This document shows positions 1 through 5,791 of a stretch of 19,189 bases of DNA, one piece after another. This DNA comes from JBBSHS01 sp038232515 (GTDB lineage Bacteria > Actinomycetota > Acidimicrobiia > Acidimicrobiales > JAUJNH01), in contig JBBSHS010000050.1 of assembly GCA_038232515.1 (NCBI GenBank), positions 1 to 19,189 on the forward strand, given 5' to 3'. The notes below the pieces were generated by a model, which was not told the origin of the DNA, did no database searches, and saw nothing but the letters and a program-made list of their open reading frames with translations. The first letter of the stretch is position 1. The number at the start of each line of letters is the position of its first letter. The position numbers and the translations under genes were made by a program.

Positions 1-949
1 CGGGGGCGACGCCGAATAACCCGGCCTCGGGGTTGATGGCGTAGAGGCGGCCGTCCGGGTCGAACTTCCTCCAGCAGATGGCGTCGCCGAGCGTCTCGAC
101 CTTCCAACCGGAAAGGGTGGGCACGAGCATGGCCAGGTTGGTCTTGCCGCAGGCCGACGGGAAGGCGCCCGTGATGTACTTGGTGTGGCCGGCGGGTGAG
201 GTGAGCTTGAGGATGAGCATGTGCTCGGCCAGCCATCCCTCGTCGCGGGCCAGGACCGAGGCGATGCGCAGGGCGAAGCACTTCTTGCCCAGCAGGGCGT
301 TGCCGCCGTAGCCCGACCCGTACGACCAGATCTCGCGGGTGTCGGGGAAATGGACGATGTACTTGTTGTCGGCGTCGCAGGGCCACGGCACGTCGGCCTG
401 GCCCGGCTCGAGCGGGGCCCCGACCGAGTGCAGGCAGGGCACGAACCCGCCGTCCTCGCCCAGCACCTCCAGGGCCCCCCTGCCCATGCGGGTCATGATC
501 CGCATGTTGACGGCCACGTAGGCCGAGTCGGTGATCTCCACGCCGATCTTGGCGATGGGCGAGCCCAGCGGGCCCATGGAGAATGGCAGGACGTACATGG
601 TCCGTCCCCTCATCGACCCCCGGAACAGATCGGTGAGGACGGACTTCATCTCGGCTGGGTCGCGCCAGTTGTTCGTCGGACCGGCGTCGGCCTCGTGCCG
701 GGAGCAGATGTAGGTGCGGTCCTCGACGCGGGCCACGTCGGCCGGGTCGGACATGGCCAGGTAGCTGTTGGGCCGCTTGGCCTCCGACAGCCGGTCGAAG
801 GTGCCGGCGTCGACCAGCCACTGGCACAGCCGGTCGTACTCCTCAGCCGTCCCGTCGCACCACTCGACACGGTCGGGTCGGGTCAGCGCCGCGACCTCCT
901 CGACCCAAGCGGTCAGCTTGGCGTTCTTGGTGGGCGCGGTGGTGGTCAC
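1..949 (-). CDS. pckG: Phosphoenolpyruvate carboxykinase (GTP), N-terminal part
   Basis: This enzyme interconverts oxaloacetate and phosphoenolpyruvate using GTP/GDP in the cytosol, at the gluconeogenesis/anaplerosis node. The visible 316 residues match the GTP-dependent family. They include the stretch RGRTMYVLPFSMGPLGSP, the following KIGVEITDSAYV and NMRIMTRMG blocks, the substrate-binding GYGGNALLGKKCFALRIAS, and the P-loop FPSACGKTNLAM with the family's reactive cysteine at about residue 267. The reading frame runs off the left edge inside the conserved NPEAGLFGVAP block, so roughly the C-terminal half (family usually near 600 aa) lies outside. I chose the GTG at 949 because a clean GGAGG lies 9 nt upstream and the protein then begins VTTTAPTKN. 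The cold-shock-like gene lies 92 nt upstream on the same strand. No defects are visible. Identification is essentially certain. Confidence 0.97.
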   Translation of the reverse strand, partial: MTTTAPTKNAKLTAWVEEVAALTRPDRVEWCDGTAEEYDRLCQWLVDAGTFDRLSEAKRPNSYLAMSDPADVARVEDRTYICSRHEADAGPTNNWRDPAEMKSVLTDLFRGSMRGRTMYVLPFSMGPLGSPIAKIGVEITDSAYVAVNMRIMTRMGRGALEVLGEDGGFVPCLHSVGAPLEPGQADVPWPCDADNKYIVHFPDTREIWSYGSGYGGNALLGKKCFALRIASVLARDEGWLAEHMLILKLTSPAGHTKYITGAFPSACGKTNLAMLVPTLSGWKVETLGDAICWRKFDPDGRLYAINPEAGLFGVAP

Positions 950-958
950 GGTGGGATT

Positions 959-993
959 CCTCCGGTACGTGTCGGCCGACGCCGGCCAGCGTA
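959..993 (-). promoter_or_regulatory. pckG ribosome binding site and candidate -10
   Basis: On the minus strand, GGAGG (963-959) sits 9 nt before the GTG start of pckG and is one of the clearest Shine-Dalgarno sites in the window. Further upstream, TACGCT (993-988) fits the actinobacterial -10 pattern TANNNT and would give a leader of about 30 nt. I see no convincing -35 hexamer. The RBS is well supported; the promoter is tentative. Confidence 0.5.
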
Positions 994-1041
994 TCGCCCG
1001 TCCTCGGCCCGATCCTGCGGACCAGAGCCGATGCGGAAAGC

Positions 1042-1281
1042 TCAGCCCATCTCGCCGGGCGGAGGCAGCGGCGTGCCCATGTCGACCTCTGAGCCGAGGC
1101 GGGCATGGGTGGCCCGGCCGTCCTGGTCGAGGTCGAAGACGATCCGCTGCCCCTGACGCAGCATGCGGAAGACGGAACCGACCAGGGCGTCGGGCGACAG
1201 CTCCAGCTCGGCGCGGTCGGTGTCGCGCACCACCACGCCCTGGCCGCTCCCCGGGTCGTACGACTTCACCACGCCCTGCAT
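1042..1281 (-). CDS. Small cold-shock-domain-like protein
   Basis: A 79-residue protein that begins MQGVVKSYDPGSGQGVVVRD, resembling the first two strands of the cold shock domain (compare the family start GTVKWFN..KGFGFI). A later segment, GQRIVFDLDQDGRATHARLG, resembles the last strands (family: G..V.F....G..A..V). The aromatic RNP1 and RNP2 residues that normally stack on nucleic acid are mostly missing, so RNA or DNA binding cannot be assumed. The C-terminus is a short Pro/Gly tail. The ATG start at 1281 is only 27 bp from the divergent thiL start, and a TATCGT -10-like hexamer lies 9 nt before it. The gene lies upstream of pckG on the same strand. The fold assignment is moderately confident; the function is unknown. 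Confidence 0.75.
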   Translation of the reverse strand: MQGVVKSYDPGSGQGVVVRDTDRAELELSPDALVGSVFRMLRQGQRIVFDLDQDGRATHARLGSEVDMGTPLPPPGEMG

Positions 1282-1290
1282 CGACGGCGG

Positions 1291-1300
1291 ACGATACCGT
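1291..1300. promoter_or_regulatory. Overlapping divergent -10 elements between the CSD-like gene and thiL
   Basis: The decamer ACGATACCGT reads TACCGT on the plus strand (1295-1300), 8 nt before the thiL ATG, and TATCGT on the minus strand (1296-1291), 9 nt before the ATG of the cold-shock-like gene. Both match TANNNT and they share two base pairs. The whole intergenic gap is 27 bp and has no Shine-Dalgarno sequence in either direction, so both transcripts are probably leaderless. The transcription start sites are inferred, not observed. Confidence 0.55.
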
Positions 1301-1308
1301 CGCTACCC

Positions 1309-2229
1309 ATGCCGGGCGAGTTCGCAGCCATCGAGCGCATCACCTCCCACTTCGGCCGGCCGCCGGAGGGCGAGGTGTGGGCCGGCGACGACGCCGCCGT
1401 GCTGGCGTCGCCCCCCGGCCGGCTGCTCCTGGCCGTCGACCCCATGGTCGAAGGCGTCCACTTCTGTTTCGACTGGTGCTCGGCGGCCGACGTGGGCTGG
1501 AAGGCGTTGGCCCGCAACGTGAGCGACGTGGCCGCCATGGGGGGTCTGCCGTGGCGGGCCGTGTGCAGCGTGGTGGGCCCGTCCGGCGCCGACCTGGAGG
1601 GCCTGGCCGAGGGTCTGGCCGAGGCGGCGGGTGCTTTCGGGTGCCCGGTCGTTGGGGGCGACCTGGCCGGAGGCCCGTTGCTGGTGGTCACCGTGGCCGT
1701 CACGGGCATGGCCGATCACCCTGTGCTGCGCTCGGGGGCCCGGCCGGGCGACGTCGTCTTCGTCACCCGGCCGCTCGGGGCCGGGGCCGCCGGCCTGCAC
1801 CGCCTGCGGGCGGGCGAGGACGAGGGCCCGTGCCAGGCGTGGTACCGGCGGCCCCGGCCGTGCGTGGGCGCCGGCCCCGCAGCGGCGGCCGGAGGGGCGA
1901 GCGCCATGATCGACGTCAGTGACGGCCTGTCCGCCGACCTCGGCCACGTGGCCGACGCCTCCGGGGTCGGGTTCGCCCTCGTCGATGTCCCGGTGGCCGA
2001 GGGGGCCACCCTCGACGACGCCCTGCACGGTGGCGACGACTACGCCCTGGCCCTCTGCGCCCCCGACCCGGCCGCCCTGAGCGGCGCTTTCGCGGCCGCC
2101 GGGCTGGACGAACCGGTGGTGGTGGGCCATTGCACCGGGGACCCCAGCCATCGGACCTTTGGCGGGCAACCCTTCGGCCCTGCAGGGTGGGAGCACGACT
2201 GGCCGGACGTCAAAGTGGACAAAGGGTGA
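1309..2229 (+). CDS. thiL: Thiamine-monophosphate kinase
   Basis: ThiL phosphorylates thiamine monophosphate to thiamine diphosphate with ATP, the last step of cofactor synthesis in the cytosol. The 306-residue product has the family landmarks in order: GDDAAVL (residues 26-32), VDPMVEGVHF (43-52, the Mg/substrate loop), NVSDVAAMGG (70-79), GGDLAGG in the middle, MIDVSDGLSADLGHV, and GGDDYALALC near the C-terminus. Length is normal. I chose the ATG at 1309. The frame stays open upstream to 1105, but that would run across the cold-shock-like gene, and ThiL proteins normally begin with a short segment like GEFAAIERI. The gene shares a 4-nt overlap with thiD, so the two are probably translationally coupled. 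There is no room upstream for a TPP riboswitch. Confidence 0.95.
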   Translation: MPGEFAAIERITSHFGRPPEGEVWAGDDAAVLASPPGRLLLAVDPMVEGVHFCFDWCSAADVGWKALARNVSDVAAMGGLPWRAVCSVVGPSGADLEGLAEGLAEAAGAFGCPVVGGDLAGGPLLVVTVAVTGMADHPVLRSGARPGDVVFVTRPLGAGAAGLHRLRAGEDEGPCQAWYRRPRPCVGAGPAAAAGGASAMIDVSDGLSADLGHVADASGVGFALVDVPVAEGATLDDALHGGDDYALALCAPDPAALSGAFAAAGLDEPVVVGHCTGDPSHRTFGGQPFGPAGWEHDWPDVKVDKG

Positions 2230-3065
2230 GTGGGCCTGTGTCCTCCCGCAGGCCCGTGGCTCTCACCATCGCCGGGACCGACTCCGGCGGGGGCGCCGGC
2301 GTGGTGGCCGACGTCAAGACCTTCGTTGCCCACGGGGTCTGGGCCACCGTCGCCGTTACTGCCGTCACGGCCCAGAACACCCTTGGGGTGCGGGCCTGGA
2401 CCGCTCTGGAGCCGTCGATGGTCCGGGCCCAGGTCGAGGCCGTGGCCATGGATATTGGCGTCGACGCCGTCAAGACCGGGATGCTGGCCAACGGTGCCAT
2501 CGTCGATGCCGTGGTCCTGGCCGTGCGGGACCTGCGCCTGGGCCCACTGGTCGTCGACACCGTGCTGAGGTCCACGCACGGTGACACCCTGTTGGACGCC
2601 GACGCATTGGACGTCCTGCGGGCCCAGCTGCTGCCCCTGGCGCTGGTGGTGACGCCCAATCTGGCCGAGGCCGGGGCCCTGGTGGCAGGGACGGTCACGG
2701 ACAGGGCGTCGATGGAGGAGGCCGGTCGGGAGCTGGTGGCCATGGGGGCCGGTGCGGCCTTGGTGAAAGGCGGTCATCTGGATGATGACACGGCCTCTCC
2801 GGACTGCCTGGTGGTGGCCGGGCAGGCGGAGCCGGAGTGGCTGGACGGGCCCCGTCTGGCCAGCCGGCACATGCACGGCACGGGCTGCACCCTGTCGGCC
2901 GCCATCACCGCCGAGCTGGCGCGGGGGCGCACCCTTTCGGACGCCTGCCGGCGGGCGAAGGTATTCCTCACCCGGGCCATACGCGGCGGTGTGGAGCTCG
3001 GTGCGGGCGCCGGTCCCGTCGACCCGGCGGGGACCAAGCTGCTCCCCGGCGACCGGGGTGGGTGA
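2226..3065 (+). CDS. thiD: Hydroxymethylpyrimidine/phosphomethylpyrimidine kinase
   Basis: ThiD carries out two successive phosphorylations of hydroxymethylpyrimidine to give HMP diphosphate, the pyrimidine half of thiamine. Family features seen are the N-terminal VALTIAGTDSGGGAGVVADVKTF (hydroxymethylpyrimidine and glycine-rich site), TPNLAEA in the middle, LVKGGH, and the ribokinase-type anion hole HGTGCTLSAAI with the catalytic cysteine at about residue 221. Length (279 aa) is normal. The GTG at 2226 overlaps the thiL stop as GTGA. A second GTG at 2238, behind AAAGGGTGAG, is a credible alternative and removes only four residues. The gene ends 19 bp from the convergent DUF3072 gene. Its pairing with thiL makes a two-gene thiamine operon. 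Confidence 0.94.
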   Translation: MSGPVSSRRPVALTIAGTDSGGGAGVVADVKTFVAHGVWATVAVTAVTAQNTLGVRAWTALEPSMVRAQVEAVAMDIGVDAVKTGMLANGAIVDAVVLAVRDLRLGPLVVDTVLRSTHGDTLLDADALDVLRAQLLPLALVVTPNLAEAGALVAGTVTDRASMEEAGRELVAMGAGAALVKGGHLDDDTASPDCLVVAGQAEPEWLDGPRLASRHMHGTGCTLSAAITAELARGRTLSDACRRAKVFLTRAIRGGVELGAGAGPVDPAGTKLLPGDRGG

Positions 3066-3084
3066 CCAGACCGGACCCGGTGGG

Positions 3085-3288
3085 TCAGTGGCCCCGACCG
3101 GTCCGTCGCTGCAGGTCGTCGATGCGTTCGGAGGCTTCTGCCTTGGTGAGGTCGTCCGGGGCCGGCTCGCCGGCCGCGTGCGAGAGGGTCTGAACGTATG
3201 AGGCCTGGGGGCCGGTCATGGGTTCGTCACCCGTGACCCAGTCCTCCGGGTCCTTGGCGGCCGTGCGGGGCAGGTTGTCGTCAGTCAT
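3085..3288 (-). CDS. DUF3072 domain protein
   Basis: A 67-residue acidic, soluble protein with the pattern DPEDWVTGDEPMTGPQASYV followed by TLSHAAGEP and LTKAEASERIDDLQ, which I recognise as DUF3072. The C-terminal LTKAEASERID segment resembles the helix seen in several small actinobacterial proteins, including SAP-like or DUF3072 tails. No molecular function is established. The ATG at 3288 has AAGGA 5 nt upstream. It is convergent with thiD and lies downstream of rpmB on the same strand, separated by 125 nt. The family call is confident; the role is unknown. Confidence 0.85.
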   Translation of the reverse strand: MTDDNLPRTAAKDPEDWVTGDEPMTGPQASYVQTLSHAAGEPAPDDLTKAEASERIDDLQRRTGRGH

Positions 3289-3321
3289 GGCAGTCCTTCT
3301 TCCCGACCGCTCCATGGGCCA

Positions 3322-3327
3322 AACGTA
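3322..3327 (-). promoter_or_regulatory. Candidate -10 for the DUF3072 gene
   Basis: The minus strand reads TACGTT here, fitting TANNNT, and predicts a leader of roughly 25-30 nt that includes the AAGGA site. A T-rich TTTTTC lies 17 nt further upstream as a weak -35 candidate. This is weak evidence based on spacing and consensus only. Confidence 0.3.
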
Positions 3328-3413
3328 CGTTCGTCCCAGGACTGGAAAAAGCCGAAGGGGAACGCCGACGACGGTGGAGCCATTTGTCGAGCGTGTGAAC
3401 GGAGGAGACCCGG

Positions 3414-3623
3414 CTATGCCCGGGTGGTGCGCCGCGGCACCTTGGTGACCTTGCCCGCCTTGATGCACCCGGTGCACACGTGCAGGCGACGCGGCGTCCC
3501 GTTGACGAGCGCCCGGACACGCTGGATGTTGGGGTTCCAACGCCGCTTTGACCGTACGTGGGAGTGGCTGATGCTCATCCCGAACGACGGGTGCTTGCCG
3601 CACACCTCGCACACCGCAGCCAT
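3414..3623 (-). CDS. rpmB: 50S ribosomal protein L28
   Basis: A 69-residue basic protein starting MAAVCEVCGKHPSFGMSISH, followed by the typical RSKRRWNPNIQRVRA and VCTGCIKAGKVTKV segments of L28. It keeps two CxxC pairs (C5/C8 and C50/C53), so it is the zinc-binding C+ form rather than a zinc-independent paralogue. The ATG at 3623 gives the family's normal N-terminus, with GAGGTG about 10 nt upstream. The gene diverges from the fakA-like gene 83 bp away. L28 next to a DAK2-domain gene and recG is a common bacterial arrangement. Confidence 0.96.
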   Translation of the reverse strand: MAAVCEVCGKHPSFGMSISHSHVRSKRRWNPNIQRVRALVNGTPRRLHVCTGCIKAGKVTKVPRRTTRA

Positions 3624-3692
3624 GGACCGTCGCACCTCACGTGTTCGTTACGCATAGGAAGACCGGGAGGTCTCCTCAGGACCGGGGAAGGT

Positions 3693-3698
3693 TAGCAT
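3693..3698 (+). promoter_or_regulatory. Candidate leaderless -10 for the fakA-like gene
   Basis: TAGCAT fits TANNNT and ends 8 nt before the ATG at 3707, with no Shine-Dalgarno sequence in between. This is the same geometry as at thiL and recG. Transcription start at or next to the ATG is inferred. Confidence 0.5.
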
Positions 3699-3706
3699 CG
3701 CCGCCC

Positions 3707-5392
3707 ATGGACACGCTCGTGCGCCTCGACGCCGAGCACCTCCGCCGTGCCATCGTGGCTTTTCGGGACGTCCTGCGCACGTGCCAGGGAGTCATCAACC
3801 GCCTCAATGTCTACCCCGTGCCGGACGGTGACACCGGCACCAACATGGCCGGCACCGTCGAGGCGGCCGTGACCGAGTTGAGGACGGCCGGCCCGGTCAT
3901 GGACGAGGTGTGCCACGCCATCGCCCACGCAAGTCTCATGGGGGCCCGGGGCAATTCGGGCATCATCCTGTGCCAGATACTGCGGGGCCTGACCGAGGTG
4001 GCCCGGCGAACCGACGACGTCGGCCCGGCCGACCTGGCCGCCGGACTGATGCTGGCTTCCAGGCAGGCCGACGGTGCCGTATCCCAGCCGGTGGAGGGCA
4101 CCATCCTGTCGGTGGCGCGCGCCTGTGCCGAGGCTGCCCAGGCCGAGGCCGGCGTCGGCGACGCCACCGTTGTCGATGTCCTCGAGGCGGCGAGGGAAGC
4201 GGCGGTCGCCGCCCTCGCCCGCACGCCCGATCAACTGCCCGTGCTAGCCCAGGCCGGCGTGGTCGACGCCGGGGGAGCCGGCTTCTGTCTCCTGCTCGAT
4301 GCGCTGCTCCACGTACTCGACGATCGTCCCCTGCCGGGCACGCCGCCCGTGCCCGAGGCGGCACTCGCGGCGGTGTCGGGTGGCCACAGCGTCCACGACC
4401 GGTTGGACGACGTGGCGGCGGCGGCCCACGCCGGGAAGGACATATCGGCCCTGCGCTACGAGGTGATGTACCTGCTGGAGGCCGACGACTCGGCCGTGCC
4501 CGGCTTCCGCGACGTGTGGGCCGGGATCGGCGACTCGATCGTGGTGGTCGGAGGCGACGGCATGTGGAACTGCCACATCCACACCGACGACATCGGCGCC
4601 GCCATCGAGGCCGCTCTCGACGCCGGGCGACCATGCCGGATCCGCGTGACCGACCTATTGGAGCAGGTGGAGGAGGAGCGCTGGGTGCGGGAGCAGTCCG
4701 AGGCCAATCCCGAGGCCGACGTACAGCTCCCGGCCGTTCCCTGCGCGGTGGTGGCGGTGGCCACGGGCGACGGCATACGGCGCATCTTCCGAAGCCTCCA
4801 CGTCCATCAGGTCGTGGCCGGCGGCCAGACCATGAACCCGTCGACAGCCGACCTGCTTGCGGCCGTGGAGGGTGTGCCGGCTGACCAGGTCGTGCTGCTG
4901 CCCAACAACAAGAACATCATCCCGGTGGCCGAGCAGGTGGCGACCCTGACCCACAAGACCGTGCGGGTGGTGCCCACCAAGGGGGTGGGGGAGGGTTTCG
5001 CCGCCCTGCTGGAGTACGACCCGGAGGCGAGCGCCGACGAGAATGCCGCCGCCATGAGCGCCGGCGCCGACCGCATCACCGCCGGCGAGGTCACCCGGGC
5101 CGTGCGGGCCTCCGACTCGGCCGCCGGCCCGATCGCCGAGGGCCACTGGTTGGGCCTGTCCCGCCGGGGCATTGAAGTGGTCGATGCCGGCCTGGCCGCC
5201 TGCGTCACCGGGCTCATCGCCAAGCTTCTCACCGAAGCCGACGAGATGGTCACCCTCATCGAGGGCGACGGGTCGAGTGCGGCCGACACCCGTCGCGTCA
5301 CGCAGTGGATGGAGGCCCACCACCCCAAGGTGGAGGTGGAGATCCACCAGGGCGGCCAACCCCTCTATGCCTATCTGGTTTCGATCGAATAG
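3707..5392 (+). CDS. fakA: DAK2/DhaL-domain fatty-acid kinase subunit A-like protein (YloV type)
   Basis: The 561-residue protein has the three-part layout of FakA/YloV. An N-terminal DhaL-like kinase domain contains NVYPVPDGDTGTNM (about residues 34-47, with the Mg-binding aspartates) and GARGNSGIILCQILRG (79-94). A middle domain has the MWNCHIHTDD motif near residue 286. A C-terminal domain has VVAGGQTMNPSTADLLAAV and VVLLPNNKNII (about 365-475). In Firmicutes, FakA phosphorylates fatty acids bound by a DegV-type FakB, giving acyl-phosphate for phospholipid synthesis. No FakB gene is in this window, so the partner must be elsewhere. The ATG at 3707 is chosen for the clean N-terminus. The frame is open upstream to 3641, but that part overlaps the promoter region. 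A strong hairpin follows the stop. Family is certain; the fatty-acid kinase role is inferred from the family. Confidence 0.9.
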   Translation: MDTLVRLDAEHLRRAIVAFRDVLRTCQGVINRLNVYPVPDGDTGTNMAGTVEAAVTELRTAGPVMDEVCHAIAHASLMGARGNSGIILCQILRGLTEVARRTDDVGPADLAAGLMLASRQADGAVSQPVEGTILSVARACAEAAQAEAGVGDATVVDVLEAAREAAVAALARTPDQLPVLAQAGVVDAGGAGFCLLLDALLHVLDDRPLPGTPPVPEAALAAVSGGHSVHDRLDDVAAAAHAGKDISALRYEVMYLLEADDSAVPGFRDVWAGIGDSIVVVGGDGMWNCHIHTDDIGAAIEAALDAGRPCRIRVTDLLEQVEEERWVREQSEANPEADVQLPAVPCAVVAVATGDGIRRIFRSLHVHQVVAGGQTMNPSTADLLAAVEGVPADQVVLLPNNKNIIPVAEQVATLTHKTVRVVPTKGVGEGFAALLEYDPEASADENAAAMSAGADRITAGEVTRAVRASDSAAGPIAEGHWLGLSRRGIEVVDAGLAACVTGLIAKLLTEADEMVTLIEGDGSSAADTRRVTQWMEAHHPKVEVEIHQGGQPLYAYLVSIE

Positions 5393-5393
5393 C

Positions 5394-5413
5394 CCGCCGC
5401 CGTCCGGCGGCGG
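5394..5413 (+). terminator. GC hairpin just after the fakA-like gene
   Basis: The two 9-nt arms CCGCCGCCG (5394-5402) and CGGCGGCGG (5405-5413) are perfectly complementary around a 2-nt centre; in practice this would form a stem with a 4-nt loop. It starts two bases after the stop codon. There is no T-tract, so it would be a non-canonical GC-only terminator of the kind often seen in high-GC genomes. Confidence 0.45.
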
Positions 5414-5740
5414 CGTCGGTCAGTGCGTCTGCCGTCCCGACCGCAGTTGGCACTGGCCACCGCTCGTGGCCTGAGCCGAGCCCGCCGCCGCAGCCGGGCG
5501 GTGACGGCGTGCAGCATGGTGCCGTTGGGTCGCTGGCCCCGCCCACGTCACGATCCCGCCCTCGGGGCCGATGAGCAGCCGGCTGAGCCGAAGAGGCACG
5601 TCATGTGCCGGAAGGCAAGGCCGCCTGGTGCCCGATCCTACGGGTTTTCCAGTGTGGTCACGGCTCCAGGTCCCCAAGGGGCCGCCCGCTGACACCGGAC
5701 TGGCTCTGGGTTTCGTTGAGCTCGCCACGGCGCGGTCATG
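5395..5740 (-). pseudogene. Probable decayed C-terminal fragment of rsmE (16S rRNA m3U1498 methyltransferase)
   Basis: The 399-bp gap between the fakA-like gene and recG has no intact gene. On the minus strand, however, pieces of an RsmE-like C-terminus appear in order but in different frames. Near 5690-5638 is QRAAPWGPGAVTTLENP then a stop and APGGLA. At about 5600-5555 is DVPLRLSRLLIGPEGG, the SAM-binding knot signature of the family (LLIGPEGG at 5578-5555). About 25 codons later, in another frame, comes LG....R...TAVGTADALTDAAAGRR, resembling the closing LGxRxLRxETA helix. Order and spacing agree with RsmE, but at least two frameshifts and a stop break it. The N-terminal two thirds would overlap recG and is absent. 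The match rests on eye comparison and could be coincidence. Confidence 0.35.
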
Positions 5741-5778
5741 AAGACCTCGGTATCGAACCTGCGTTCGAAGGGCGCCGA

Positions 5779-5784
5779 TAGGAT
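5779..5784 (+). promoter_or_regulatory. Candidate leaderless -10 for recG
   Basis: TAGGAT fits TANNNT and ends 7 nt before the ATG at 5792. The spacer CGGCGTC has no Shine-Dalgarno sequence. This hexamer also argues for the 5792 start over the in-frame ATG at 5738, which lies upstream of the promoter. Confidence 0.5.
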
Positions 5785-5791
5785 CGGCGTC

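Noticed and set aside
221..1156. 311-codon plus-strand open frame opposite pckG
   Set aside because: pckG on the other strand carries every family motif; this frame is a mirror of it with no homology.
1105..1308. 68-residue upstream extension of the thiL frame
   Set aside because: It would overlap the cold-shock-like gene completely and has no similarity to ThiL N-termini; the ATG at 1309 fits the family and the promoter.
1282..1308. TPP riboswitch upstream of the thiamine genes
   Set aside because: Only 27 bp separate thiL from the divergent gene, too short for a TPP aptamer, and no THI-box motifs are visible.
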